From contig OZ004594.1 in assembly GCA_963924555.1 (NCBI GenBank), forward strand, positions 3,813,563 to 3,877,562: a stretch of DNA of 64,000 nt, written 5' to 3'. The position numbers were made by a program, and so were the translations under genes. Positions 13,976 to 27,098 of the stretch are shown here, piece by piece. The DNA comes from Crambe crambe (lineage: Eukaryota; Porifera; Demospongiae; Poecilosclerida; Crambeidae). The notes below the pieces were generated by a model. The model was not told where the DNA came from. It made no database searches and saw nothing but the letters and a program-made list of their open reading frames with translations. How positions within the stretch are numbered: the stretch's first letter is position 1; the number at the start of each line of letters is the position of its first letter.

Positions 13976-15034
13976 TCATGCCATGGACTCGTAATCATGT
14001 TCATCTGTGTTTAAAACTGTGGACAGCTCGTCGTTGAGCAGGTACATATTATACAATGGGTTATTCTGCGTCTCAACATCATCTGAGGTATGAAGATTTG
14101 GGCCCAACGCAGACATAGCTGCAATACTGTAAGCTGGATTGTTACGTGTTTCAATACCAGAGCCATTGATGGCCAGTGGGTATGGAAAGCCCGGTATGAT
14201 TTTGCTAGCTTTTCTTTGCTTCTTCTTCTTTTGCTTCTTTTTCTTTTGCTTCTTTTTCACCATTACAATAAACAGGACGGTAACGCATAGTAACATAATA
14301 ACAATCGACATTCCTGCAATAGTTATGCCGACTACAGCCACTATATCAAGTGATGGGGGGTTGGTATCCACTGGATCTCTTGTTATAGCAACAATAGTAG
14401 ATTTCTCTGATGCTAGCTCCTCAGAAGTGTGGTCTACTGCTTGGTCTATTCCTTCAATCTTGACTTTTTCATCGGTGGTTGTCTCATCTGTAATATCTGT
14501 GCTTTGGTGTTGATTGTTGAGTGCAGTGGTTATGTCCTCAGAGGGGGTATGTTCAGGCTCCACTGTGGTTGGTTCTTGAGAGGGCCAAGGAGGAACAGTT
14601 GTAGGTTCTGTGGTTGGTTCTTGAGTGGTCCAAGGAGGGTTAACAGTGGTTGGTGCTCGAGTGGTCCAAGGAGGGTTAACAGTGGTAGGTTCTGTGGTTG
14701 ATTCTTGAGAGGGCCAAGGAGGATTAACAGTGGTGGTTGGTTCTCGAATAGGCCAAGGTGGGTTAGTAGTTGTCCAAACTGGCCTAATTGTAGTTGGTTT
14801 TTGAGTGGCAGGGACCTCGGTGGTTCGAGTTGAAGTTGGTTGTCCCCCCCAACCTGGGCCCCAAGCAAGGCAGGATCTTTGATCATCTTGTGTGAGAGAT
14901 GTAGATAAATATAAATGGGAACATTATAATTATAATTATGTAGCTGTATAAATATTAAGCTATTCATTACCTGTTAGCATGAAGAAGACGATGCATAGTG
15001 CCATCAATATCTTACAACTTTTGCACGAAAGCAT
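13976..15034 (-). CDS. Receptor-like family gene E, ectodomain-less, PWP-rich stalk
   Basis: Exons on the minus strand: 14971-15034 (signal peptide; start MLSCKSCKILMALCIVFF, or the inner M of MALCIVFF) and 13976-14853 (stalk, helix, tail). Total 942 nt, 313 residues; the intron is phase 1, as in A-D. The stalk has imperfect repeats of a P-P-W-P/T-x-x-Q/R-E-P-T-T type and a more acidic membrane-proximal part. The helix is in IVAVVGITIAGMSIVIML. It is followed by an unusually long run of Lys/Gln (KKKQKKKKQKKKKQRK). The tail has NNPAYS and NNPLYNMY, true NPxY sites, and ends HDYESMA. Similarity to A-D is in gene structure, helix and tail motifs, not in a shared ectodomain. NPxY motifs are known PTB-domain or endocytosis signals. 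Gene E lies between the two copies of the CCZ1/ACTR8 junction. Confidence 0.75.
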
Positions 15035-15757
15035 AGTTTTAGCTAGCTAAGTGTCAATTTGTGGCCAAGTTAGCTATGCTGTATGCCAGATTTGCTAAGA
15101 TGTCAAGTACAATAACTAGACACTCACTGAGACATAGCTGCTAGCACTAAGCTCTACACGTCAGTCGTACACCAGTCCTATGAAGGCACCTGATTACTGT
15201 TTACCAGAATTCTAATTCTGTTTTGACTATTATACTAGCTATGGCACATTATGACGATGTTTTTCAGGACTAGCAATATCCGCCAGGTAACTTTTTTTTT
15301 TGATGGAAAAATTTGTCGATCAACTAGCTACAGACGATTACAAAGATCATGAATTTCAGTGACAGTATTGTTAATTTCTTGTCTCAAAGAAGAGAGAAGG
15401 GATCGTTAAGGGTTAAGGGGATTGGTGCAAAGGTCAGCTAGGCCAAGGTTACATTCATATTATATCTGTTATAGGAGTTCACAGGAATGTGCACAGAGAG
15501 TCATTTGGCAAGTGTTGTATATTACAGGCTTAAGCAAGTTTCTTGATAATAAGGTTTGCATATTGTGGATGCGTGAACCAAAAGAACGCCAATTTGCTGA
15601 AACCAATGGTGAAGAAATTGTGTACATAGCTACGGTAAAGTATATTTCAATCAAAAATTCGTGGCATTACATATTTAACTTAATGATATTGGTGCAAGAC
15701 TGTGCCATTATGATTACAAGTGGACTGGCCATGGCATGGGGTGACTTGCCAGATTTC

Positions 15758-15909
15758 AGGGTTTCATTAGAGAGGTGCAACACCACTCGGATAGGGCCAA
15801 TTTTCTTTCATGTGCTTAGAAAAATGTATTTCAATAGCCACAAGAATATCAAAATCCTTTAATGTGGTATCCAAGCAACACTCTGATCAGTTTCACTGGG
15901 GAGAACCTT
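15758..15909. mobile_element. CAGGGTT-ended MITE
   Basis: It shares TTTTCTTTCATGTG, GTGGTAT-CAAGCA and CTCTGATCAGTTTC with the element at 60463-60593, including the ends CAGGGTTT and GGGGAGAACC. It is about 150 bp and non-coding, inserted in the CCZ1 pseudogene. Confidence 0.65.
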
Positions 15910-15920
15910 GATTTATATTA

Positions 15921-16076
15921 CAGTGGAACTTCCGATGAAGGACCATCCAAGAAAAGGACGACCTCCCAACAAAGGATGCTCTTTTGAGTCCCTTTCCCCA
16001 TAGCATTAGTAGATTTTTAACCTCCGAGAAAAGGACAACCTCTCTACAAAGGACAAAGTGGCTGATCCTTTACTCA
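15921..16076. mobile_element. Tigger/pogo-like MITE (truncated right end)
   Basis: It starts with CAGTGGAACTTCC after a TA, as in the complete copies at 39290-39466 and 42579-42794. The interior repeats the 'AAAGGAC' lines of the 42579 copy. The right terminal repeat is lost at the join with the CCZ1 remnant. Confidence 0.6.
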
Positions 16077-16290
16077 CGAATTCAGTAGTTATTTTTCTCT
16101 CAGATGAAGTTCGCAGACTGTGTCACAAAGAGTTTACAAGTTTACAAACAAAAAGATATTCATCATCTGTATAATTTCAATGTCAAAAAAATTATACATA
16201 TGCTGCTGAGGATTAACATGAAAATGTATGACCTTACACTGATAAGATTACACTGTTATAGTTAGTGATGACATCATGACAGGTTTGACT

Positions 16291-19279
16291 TTACCACATG
16301 AAGGGAGCCCTTTCTCTGAGCAGCCTGACTCCCGAAAACTCCCATTCCTGTCGCTCGATCCTCAACTCCTGGCAGGTATCCAAGCAACTCAAGACAGCCC
16401 CGCCTTTCCACACCACAATGGAGGACTCCAGATCCTAATAGGCACAAGTGCAAAAAATTTCTTAGTGTCAAGTAGGGATGGCCCCAAAATCTAGCTGGAT
16501 AATTCCTAACCTAGCTGGATTATGTACTTGGACTGCAGCATCATATCAAACCCAGGCTTGATGCTGCAGTCAAATACATACCAGCATACATTACATGGAA
16601 TCAATTGAATGAGGAACAGTTTAGGTAGTTAGGCCAGCAGTTTTTAGAATGTTTATAATAACTGTCCTCTCTTCCACTTGATCACTACACAAAATATCTT
16701 GAGACTCAATTCTGTCTCACATCTTCCACTTTGAGGATGATAAGCTATCAACCATTCTATTTGAAGCACACTTCAATGAGGGGATCTTGACCCATGTACT
16801 GTGATATAAGTCATGTGACTATCTGGCCACACCCAGAAAAGTGTCCACTATTTTACACTTCCTAAATACTGTATCCTGGAATTTCATGGTTTATTCTTCT
16901 TACCCGAGGATTAGCAAAGGTCTCGATGCTCTGTGAACTTCTGCTGAAGGAGACAGGGAGCTGGAGCTCCAATCTTGATTGGAGCATGGACGCTACCCCA
17001 GGGAACGCCAAACCACCACCAATGATCAGCACACCCCCATACAGTTTGTGCTTCATCTCAGTGCTGCCTGTATGTGTGCGAGGAGGACCAGGGAAGAAGA
17101 TGGGATAATTTGTTCCATTCACTCATCAATGCCTACTCAAAGATTTACGTACTTGCACAGTCAATACTAAAATGGATAGCTTGGTCCAGTCCTAGCAATT
17201 TCCCGGGGGGCACGCTCCTCAGTCTCTTTGTAGCCTCGGGCAGCTCCCCCTCACTACCTTCAACAGCCATGCCCCCATTCGAAGATGCCAATGGTCCCTG
17301 ACCTTCGGTCTTGCTGCTGCCTCCACCTCCCACCCCTTTTGGCTGTATCCCCATCCCTCCCTCGGCTGTCCAATGTCCCTCGTCATACAAGTCCTCACAG
17401 TCGGGACTTAATGGCTCCTGCCCCCACATCAAGGGGGTGTGGTCATCGGGGAGGCAGAAGACACTGGGGGAAAATACACCCATTGGTGCTCGTATGGCTT
17501 CATCAGAGAGCTTCATCTCGTAGTCCAGTAACACTCCGGGGGTCTTGGAGAGGACAGAGAAAGAGTGCTCCTTGACCCCCCGCGTGCTGGGGTCCAGGTG
17601 ACACACGGACTCCTTCAGTTCCTGGATGAGCACACCATCCAATCGGCTATCAGAAGTACACTCTGTGTAGGGCAGGTTGGTCTAGAAAATAGATAGCACA
17701 TCATTAAACTTTGTTGTTGTTGTTGTTGCTATTGTTGTTGTTGTTATTGTTGTTGTTGTTATTGTGTGAGGAGTAACCGGTTTGATATTTGACCAATGGA
17801 TGGATGCTATTTTTTTTTTGAATCACTACTTTGCATTGTAAGTGAGGAGGCACTTCTAATTAATACACACACTAGTTCTCACTTCCGTAAGGAGCCAGTA
17901 GAAAAGCCGGGTTATGTCACTCCCTCCATAGCGCAGGGTCACTCTATAACAGCAAGAGACAATCCATAAAAGTTAAATTATACATGACAGAAGTTTGGGA
18001 CACTTTGAAGTATATGGTTGGTTATGTTCACACACACACACACACAGATTGATCTAAAAGTCTATTTGGATTCACTTTGATCCCTTGCTATATATATATC
18101 TGTTCTAACCTTCTCAATTCTTGACCAAAATTAATTTCACATTAAAACGCCAGCAGAGAACTGGTCACCCACTCCATGAATTGGTTAAATTCGTTCAAGA
18201 ATTGATAAAGTTATAATGAAAGATCAAGGGGAAAGGTGAATGCAAATAAAGATTCAGCCAGACACCCAACACTGTAATTACCGAGTGTTAGGGTTGGACA
18301 TGCCTTCCTCCACGCAGGATATGTGAGTGACTTCCCCTCCCACATTGACCACACAGGCACAACTGAGGCCAGCACTGAAGGTGGCACACACGGACTCCTG
18401 GTGCATGAAGGCTGTAGAGAACTCCATCCGAAGGAGGAGTACGTTCATCAGCTCCTTCAAAGCTGTGCGGTTGATGAGGTCTGGGATCAGCAGGATGACG
18501 TGGTATGACTAGCGAAGGGGAGAGTGGAAGAGGAAAGGGAAGGGTAGAGTACAGGGGGAAGTCATGAGAGAAAGGAGATAGGGTGGGAGAGGGGAAAGTC
18601 AGGGAAAGGAGGAGGAGGAGGAGGAGGGGAAGGAGGAGGAGGGGGAAGGAGGAGGGGGAGGGAGGAGGAGGAGGAGAAGGAGGAGGAGGAGGGGAAGGAG
18701 GACGGAGGAGGAGGAGGGGAAGGAGGAGGAGGAAGGAGGAGGAGGAAGAGGAGGGGAAGGAGGAGGAGGAAGGAGGAGGAGGAGGGGAAGGAGGAGAAGG
18801 AGGAGGGGGAGGAAGGGAAGGAGGAAATAAACCAGAGAGGAAGGAAAGAGAGGGCATGGTTGAGGGGAGGGGCCAAATCATTGGTACTTACATAGGTATG
18901 CACAACTTACTTTGAAATTTTTCCTCTCTATCTCCAAATACTCCTCAATGGCTTTAGTCCACAGGTCCTCCAGCATGTTCAAAACAAAGGACAAAGAGTG
19001 TCCTCCGTCAGTCTTCTGTGAGGAGTCTCCTCCACTTCCACCGGGTCCACCTCCTCGCTGCTGCACATTCAGTCTCCCATGCCTAAAGGGCTTGTACACT
19101 CTGTACCCCGACCCAGGAGGAATGTACAACACCTGCATAGGAAGATTTTGATTGTGATACTGTAGAATTCAAGATGGTTGTCCATAAGGAATGAGAGGAT
19201 ATATCGCCATAAAAAAACCTGATCTTTTAATGTCCTACACAGACTAGTTTGTACCCACCCATTCTTAGACAACCAACAA

Positions 19280-19344
<65 letters not shown>

Positions 19345-20592
19345 TGATCTACAAAACCAAAAAAAAAAAAAAAATCCTGCTCATAGCTACATTTCTCATC
19401 TTCGTTATAAATTGTGGACATTCGTCCTGTGTCAGACTGTCATACAACTGTTATACAGCAGCTTGCAGAACAGTTGTCATCCACAAGGCAGAAATAGGCA
19501 GCGGCTTTTAATTTTGTTCCCCAGCCACAAATACCACCATCCATTCCTGCCTGATGCATGACAACTGTTCTTATATTGGCACACTTAACTTACCTCACTG
19601 CCTATGATACAACGAGGCTGGCCACTGAGGTCAGTCAGGGAAAGGTCGTCACTCTCCCGTGCAACTGGCTGCACTCTCGAGTTGTACATGACATATTTGT
19701 CCCGGTCGATGGGGTAACTGGTGACACCCAGGGAGGAGCGAGTGGCACTGATACTCTGTCGGATGGACTGCAGTCCCTCGTCCCGTTGGGCCTCAAGCTC
19801 TGGCTGTCAATGGAATGTAGAATTATGTGGACATAATTGGCAGGACCTTATAGGAACACATTGATAGGAAACATTGCTGCAACCTCCAACAAAGGACACT
19901 TTGAAGGAGGACAAACCTTTCAACAAAGAACAATCTAAGTACCTTATAATTATAGACAACTATACAAAATAACTTCCAAAAGAGGATAAAAGGCTAGGTC
20001 CCAAGTGTGTGCATTATTCCGAAGGCAGAAAGTGACAGGACTAATGAAGAAAACTGACTGTTATTGCAAGCCCTGCATTGGACACCCCCACATTTAATAT
20101 TTATGTCCCATTTCAACTTTAATATTCCACTACTGTCTTCTGATATCCCTTTACCAATATTCTTCTTCTACCCACTCAGTAAAATTAATGTGTACTCCCT
20201 CACAGTGATCTCATTCCTGTGTTGCAGGACTAGACTCTCATCAAAGTAAACCCCTTTCTCTTTCTTTCCTTCTTCTGGCTCTGAGGCCACACCCACTTCC
20301 TGATGGGTTGCCTTCATCTTGTAGGCAATGAGATGAGGTATGGTATGAGGGGTGGGGTCTGTGGAGAGGCCAATGTGTAGGGAAGTAGAGCCTGGATGGA
20401 TGACTATAGTAGCTCTATCACCAGGGATATCATCTTCCACCTACAGTTTGAGTGCGCATTATTTAGAAATAATATCCACAGAATAGGTAGTACCTGATTA
20501 TCTTTAGCAGCTGTTTCTACATCTTGGTCAGCCGGATTCCCTCCGTTCAGTGATGCTTGCTTGGAGCGCTTTTCATACTTTCTTGGCATCAT
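16291..20592 (-). CDS. ACTR8: Actin-related protein 8
   Basis: Nine exons on the minus strand: 20494-20592, 20204-20440, 19594-19803, 18911-19132, 18282-18508, 17883-17943, 17153-17681, 16904-17067, 16291-16434. Every phase joins; 630 residues, close to the roughly 624 of vertebrate ARP8. Landmarks: basic N-terminus MMPRKYEKRSKQ; IVIHPGSTSLHIGLSTD (ARP8 version of the first actin phosphate loop); ILLIPDLINR; FMHQESVCATFSAGLS; NPNTRVTLRYGGSDITR; CHLDPSTRG; LGLDQAI-FSIDCASS; GGVLIIGGGLAF; VWKGGAVLSCLDTCQE; RLLRERAPFMW. ARP8 is a nuclear subunit of the INO80 chromatin remodeller that contacts nucleosomes and linker DNA. The acidic, glycine-rich insertion in exon 7 matches the variable insertion of the family. 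It is tail-to-tail with the CCZ1 copies and transcribed in the same direction as RhoGDI upstream. Confidence 0.95.
18061..18248. mobile_element. MITE with TCTATTTG-type inverted ends (ACTR8 intron)
   Basis: The ends TCTATTTGGATTCACTTTGATC and GATCAAGGGGAAAGGTGAATGCA are inverted repeats of each other. The middle shares CAGCAGAGA-CTGGTCACCCACTC with copies near 38375-38486 and 55781-55970. Confidence 0.6.
18595..18835. repeat. Purine-only (GGA)n-type tract in ACTR8 intron 4
   Basis: About 240 bp of G and A only on the plus strand, made of GGA/GGGGAA blocks. In the ACTR8 transcript it is a polypyrimidine tract. Long proline or arginine/glycine frames across it are not genes. A polypurine mirror tract such as this can form triplex DNA. 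Confidence 0.85.
19284..19342. repeat. (GT)n microsatellite
   Basis: About 29 GT dinucleotides in ACTR8 intron 3, followed by a short poly(A) run. Confidence 0.9.
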
Positions 20593-20845
20593 GCAACGAA
20601 TTAACGTTAACCGAGACAGAGTTCATGATTACCCTTTACCTACTACGAATGATTCAAGTGGGTAAAGGGTAACCACCCTATAGCTATATCTATCTGTTGA
20701 ATTAACATACATCATTAACTATTATTAAAATAAAACACAGCTAATAATAATATTTTTTCAAGAAAAAAAGAGAAAATAAATCAAAATTAATTGTTATAAA
20801 TTAAAGCACAGCTGAAATAATAATTGTCTCGGTAGCAACGTGCCT

Positions 20846-23800
20846 CTACTGCTCCCACTCCTTAGCTATCTTCAAACTCCACTCCCACTCCTTGTAAATA
20901 TTCTTGTCGTCATCAGTGAACTTGCTCTTGACTGTATAGACTCCACGAGCCATCATCCCTGAGGGTGCATCTTCAATAGGTGTCTGGTACTCATGAGGTT
21001 CCGTCTTGGGACCATAGCTCCCCACCATCAAACTGTTCTTGTCCACTGCAGCCATACAAAGAGGAGAAAAGTCTAATACACTCCATGGGTACAGTATAAT
21101 AAACCACCGAATAACTTTGGGACCCATCCTTTTGTCCTTTGTAGATCAAGAGGTTGTCCTCTTTTGGAGGTTAGTTTATAGCTATGCAATGGTACTCAGT
21201 GTTTCCCCCTGAAACTTCAAAAAAGAAAGTGGGCTGGGTCTATGGTATTAATATTCTCATGAATATAAGCACCCTGTTTGAAAGGCTTAACTGTATTATG
21301 CTACTTCTTAACCTAATATTTAGCAAGAGTGACACTCACAACCTCAGCAATCACACATCGTAAAATTAAATTTTATGATGCTATGACTGGTCAGAATGCT
21401 TATTAGAGAGCTGAAACATGCCACAAACGTTTACACACTGGAATTCATGACACAAATCACTCTAAGTAAAGTTAAGGAAGTGAGAATTATATTTTTGACA
21501 TCTCATTTGTCCATAACTCATAATCACTAGTAGCCTTGGGGTTGAAATTTAATCTCACAGAATACACGACAGAAGTTTAGGATATTTCTACCAAAATTAA
21601 TATTAACAATGGCTAATAATTTAATTAAGTTGCATGGTGGCCAGGGGCTCTCTCATTAGCTAACACACCTCTGATCCCTTTCCGATAGGAGACTTGGAAG
21701 TAGCGAAGGCCTGCAACTATCTCTCTCTGGACTCTGAAGACAATCTTGATTCTGTACTTGCAGCCCTCCTTGATCACAATGGGCGTCTCCTTGAACTTAC
21801 TCAAGTCACCTGTTGTTGTTGTAGGCAATAAAGTAAAGTTATAACAATAACTCGGGCCAAAACAATAACAAAAACAAATAAACAATAACAAATAAACAAT
21901 AATTACTCTAATTTGTTTGTGCTAAATTTTTCTTTGTACTCCATCGAGTTTGCACATGGGGCTGAAAGCATTTCATTCATGCCAGCTGTATAGATCGCAG
22001 GGCTCAGTTTTGTGCTATAACTTTCTTTGTACTCCATTGAGTTTGCACATGGGGCTGAAAGCATTTCATTCATGCCAACTGCATACGCAGATCGTAACAC
22101 TCTATTATTGTCCAATTATCTAATAGCAGTTTTAAAAATTGGTTGGACAAAGATAGAAAATGACCAGATAAATGAAGAAATTGACTGGAAAACGTCCTGT
22201 GACCTGTTATTAATGAGCCCTGGATTGATAGCTAGAAGGAGAGACTGTCATCATGATCTGATCATTATAGCCGTAAAGATGGTTGGTATGCACCTCCCAG
22301 TCATAATCTAACTGCATCTAGCTACTGGTTAATGGCTGAAAAAGTAAGATTGAACTTTGACCCCAGTATCAGAATACTACAAACTGCACATGCACATGTG
22401 TAGTTATTGAATTAACAATGACACCAACAACAATAACAATTATGACTGACCTGTCAAATTCAGCTCTATGCCATCCCGATCAACTGGGACTAGAATCATC
22501 TTCTGGAGGAGCACATTAGGCCCTCCTTCATCTGCCAATATACAAGAACAAGGTCACTTTCATTTTTGTATCTACAGAGCTTAGGTTATGGTCAGGGCAC
22601 TCCATAACGTATTAATTGTTACATAGGTTGCAATCCCGTTGCATGTAGTCTTTGTGTACCCAGAACATTGTAATGCACTCCAACTCCACTTAAACTACAT
22701 ACATGTAGTGTGCAAGGAGGTAAGTGCCCAAAGTACACTCGATTAAACAAGACACCCCTAGCTACCAATCTCTCATAACAAGCTGTCCCCCCTCCCCCTA
22801 ACCAGTACAGGAAGCAAGTGCATTCATTATTTAAACAAGGCAGCTCTTCACAACCAGCTCAAAACAAGATGTTCTACCCCTTCCATGTTCACTACATTAG
22901 GTAATATTCTGACGAGAGATCCCCTATTGACATGGCTACCCTCTCTATGCCAAATGCTAACCACATGGCCTTAAAAGGAAGGCAAGCCGCCTGATAATGT
23001 ACACAGACAAGCGATATACATTGTGTGGTTGCACTCAGCTGATGTGGTACTGGACTTCAAAATTTAACCACAAAATCAATTTGCTTATCAATCTACTTGC
23101 CTCATTTCCTACCAAGCCAAATTCTCAAGCATGGCAGTGGCTATCTCTACGCTTAATGAAAAATAGAGGTTATCATCACTAGTGGTCTGGGTATCATCAG
23201 GTCTGGAAAGAAAGTAGCCTCAGGTGGTGGACTAATGGTCTACATGCACAATTGGACACTAGCAACCCTTTCAGCTCTCTAGATAGTGCAAGGTCCATTT
23301 TTTCATTGAGCATAGAGAGAGCAGAATTTTGCTTGGTAGGAAAAGAAAAGGACTGAGGCAAGTAGATTGATAGGCCAAAAATTGATTTTCGTGGTTAAAT
23401 TTTGGAATCCAAGTCCAGTCCAGTCCAGTAATTACAGACTCCCACTAGCTAGCTAGAATGGACGTGGCCTTAATGGAAGTGGCCTTAGTGAAATCTGATT
23501 AGACAGTACAGTTTGTAAACGTGGTGGAGTGACCTTAATAGCCTTAATAGAGAACTGCCTTGCCACGTATGGAATGTGAAGTCCCCTATTAGGTCTTTAG
23601 CCTGAAGTGGCCCAAGTACCAGCTGTGGATTCAAGGTTGGAGGCTACAGTGCTTTGCAAGTGGGTTGGCATAGTTCATGTCCTGTAAGTACAGCAATTAA
23701 GTTTCCTCTCCTTTGCCTTGCTTGCCTTGCATCTAGCTCCAGCAATGGCAAACTTAACATGAAATCCAGAACAGCAAAACCACAGCCTCCTTTCAAATGG

Positions 23801-25617
23801 CTTTGGAGTTGGAAGGAGGCTATGTTCTGCTGTTCTGGATTTCCTGTTGCAAGATCAGCTGTATGTAAACTCCCTACTGCAAACACGCAACTGCAGCTAA
23901 GACATGAAATCCGCCAACCAACTTACAAAGCACTATATTTGCCAATTCACAGCACACACAGTGAAACCTATAGCTGTCCACCCTAGTACTCAAATTACAA
24001 CCAATCAAAATTGCAGGTCTCATTTGATCCAGGTCTAGCTCTATAGCTGTCATATAACACTGGGAAGTTATTTGTCCTGGTCATCTCGAGTATCCAGAGC
24101 CAGAAAATAACATACAACAGCTGTTAAAGAAGAAAAAAAAAAACGGGCCAAATATGGCAGTACACGTACATTACGGGGCATAGGACAGCCGACCAAAATC
24201 ATTCCTTGAACAAAATGTGGCAGTCCCATATTGAAATTGAATATTATCTATAAGTTGTCATGATCCATAAAAAGTGAATGTGTCTGATCTGTTGATTCCC
24301 CCAATAATTATAGGGCACTATAATATATCTTCTGGATAACTTATTCCTATCTGGATTCTTATTCTCCTGGTGCTGTGACTCGATCACTAAGTGCTCCAGA
24401 TTCCCCATGCATCTAATCAGTGAGGATTATAACTCTTTTGAAATGATCTGACAAGATATGTTAGGCCATGGGGGAGAGTTGATTGGCCATATTATGATAT
24501 GGCCTTTTATAGATGCATTCCTAAGTGCAATGGGATGTACATATTATGCCAATATGATGTCAGACCAAAGCAAATCTTGATCAGACATTTGACCTTTTGA
24601 CTCGTTATAACCCTTACTGCTAATAAGTGATCATTAACCCTATGTATACCTTTAACATCACTAGTAGCGCCGAGTAAGGTTTGCTTGTACTTGACGAGAG
24701 CTTCGTCATCGGCATCCAGCTCCTGTAAGGTCTTCAAGTCCACCTGCTTGGGCGCCACATAGCCAGGGGTCACCTCTTCAGTGTCATCACCAACCTGAGG
24801 AGAATTATAGATAACAGTAGTCAAAAGACTATAGCATGCTGGTTTGCTAGGTCATCACTGGTTGGTCATGTCAATGATCAGATATTGTACTGCCCAAATG
24901 CACAATATTAATGACCGACTTTATTGAATCTCATTGGTCAGTTGGGATTGACCAATTGAAGGATATTCAATAATATATTCCATATCCCATATAGAGCACA
25001 CCCTCATAATATTATGTATACAACAATTATATTCCATATCCCATATAGAGTGCACCCTCATAATATTATGTATACAACAATTATATTCCATATCCCATAT
25101 AGAGCACACCCTCATAATATTATGTATACAACAATTATATTCCATATAGAGCGCACCCTCATAATATTATGTATACAACAATTATATTCCATATCCCATA
25201 TAGAGTGCACCCTCATAATATTATGTATACAACAATTATATTCCATATCCCATATAGAGCACACCCTCATAATATTATGTATACACCAATTATATTCCAT
25301 ACCCCATATAGACCACACCCTCATAATATTATTATGCATACTATCATTCTGGATCAGTTAATGCTCAGATGATGGCCATTCTTGAGTCACATTGTATGAA
25401 AGTAGTCTATTATTGATCCAACACCTCGCTCTATATATAGAATGTGATAAGATCACTGACTGACACGTATAGCATGGCTGGGTATATGTTTTATGCTAAC
25501 AGAAACCAAACATGAACTTTGCAATCACAAAGTGTGATGATAATACAATATTTAAGTCAACCACTTTCCATTTAGATAACTAAAACTAAAACAATCTTAT
25601 GTGTACATACACCATGT

Positions 25618-25667
<50 letters not shown>

Positions 25668-26621
25668 AACATTACTTAATACTTGTATCATGCTTCAAGG
25701 CTTTTGATCATGTGACATGTACCCAGTAATACCCACGTCCTTTTGTCCTGAAATGAACAACTTTTGGCCACTTTGACAGGAAAATATCATGGACCATGCC
25801 ATTATATCAACATGCAGTCTAACTACCTCACTCGATCCACGTACCTACCTACCTCACTCGATCCACGTACCTACCTACCTCCCTCACTCCGGCTGGATGC
25901 GTCTGACAGGAAGCAATTATAAAAGTTACTCAAAAACACTAGCTGGCACTATCAAAGCTACCGCATGAGGATGTACGGGTCATTTCACACAGGAATAACA
26001 CTACCAAAAATACCATTTGAGGACAAAATTCCTCCGGAAACATGCCTGGAGGCCATTTTGATATGGGAGTAACATAACTATACTAAGTACACCGTGAGGA
26101 CATACAGACACTCTCTGAACACATGTACCACATGAGGATACATACATACATACATACATACATACATACATACATACATACACCGGATGCATGCCTGGAG
26201 GCCCAGGAGTAACATGTTAGCACTGACCATGTGAGGACATACTGAGGACATACGTACACACATGCAAATACACTCCGGATAGGCCATTTTAACACAGGAG
26301 TAACATACTACCACTATAGCTGATTTGACCATGAAGACTGAACTACAAGTTCTGTTAGAAACATCTTCAAAAAAAAAACTGAGAGAAGATGAAGGACAAG
26401 TAGTGAGCAATAGTTCCTGGAAGATAGTAACAAGCATGTATGGTGCAAGGAACACCACACTAATTCCACAGTTAATAACCATCATCAAAATTAATGGTTA
26501 GAATATCACTACGGAATGCATTACTGCTCACTCAAGTGGCACGGATAGTAGTACCATTCAGTATATATATATATATTTATATTGATGCTACCTCAAACTG
26601 GCTATCACCTTAGTGAGGAAT

Positions 26622-26678
<57 letters not shown>

Positions 26679-27038
26679 TTGTCACTTTGTGATGAAACAA
26701 CACAATAAACCTTTAAAAAATGGAGGAGCTCGGTGGGAAAGAGGGCACTGTTCTCAGAAAAGTGGTCTCTCTCTCTCTCTCTCTAATTTTGTCACCTTTT
26801 CATAATATGAGAGGAAGGTAACTCGAGTTGCATGAGATGTGATGAGCATTCAGGTGGGATACTGTTTGTTTTCAAAGCACGGGGGGAATGTTGTTTTTAA
26901 CCCTGGTACGTACATGAAGATGATTATACACAACTGTTTAAACATAGTGGGTTCTATTTCAATGCTCCATTGTGTAAGGGGTATTCAAGCATGAATCATT
27001 CTATTGGAGAGAGAAAGAGAGAGGGAGAGAGAGAGGGA

Positions 27039-27098
<60 letters not shown>

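Larger units (their letters stand above)
15406..16143 (+). pseudogene. Decayed second copy of CCZ1
   Basis: Three pieces of the CCZ1 gene appear in order. At 15406-15530 the first-exon region recurs (shared GGGTTAAGGGGATTGGTGCA) with an internal deletion, and the donor is GGCAAG instead of GGTAAG. At 15578-15625 exon 7 recurs (CCAAAAGAACGCCAA) with a one-base frameshift. At about 16083-16143 the end of the last intron and exon 8 recur. Exons 2-6 are gone. Two small mobile elements have inserted between the remnants. Confidence 0.85.

Noticed and set aside
13976-14967. Gene E as two genes (tail gene plus a Leu/Pro/Gln-rich gene at 14530-14967)
   Set aside because: The second frame is a shadow of the PWP-type stalk; the stalk, helix and tail read through in one frame from an acceptor at 14853.
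16276-16494. Plus-strand frame over the ACTR8 last exon
   Set aside because: The opposite strand codes the ACTR8 C-terminus with a clean acceptor and stop; the plus frame is a shadow.
18288-18915. Proline-rich and Arg/Gly-rich frames
   Set aside because: They cross a purine-only tract inside ACTR8 intron 4; the only true coding part is the ACTR8 exon at its left end.
24921-25372. CRISPR-like regular repeats
   Set aside because: Units are contiguous with no unique spacers, the genome is eukaryotic, and the structure is a minisatellite.
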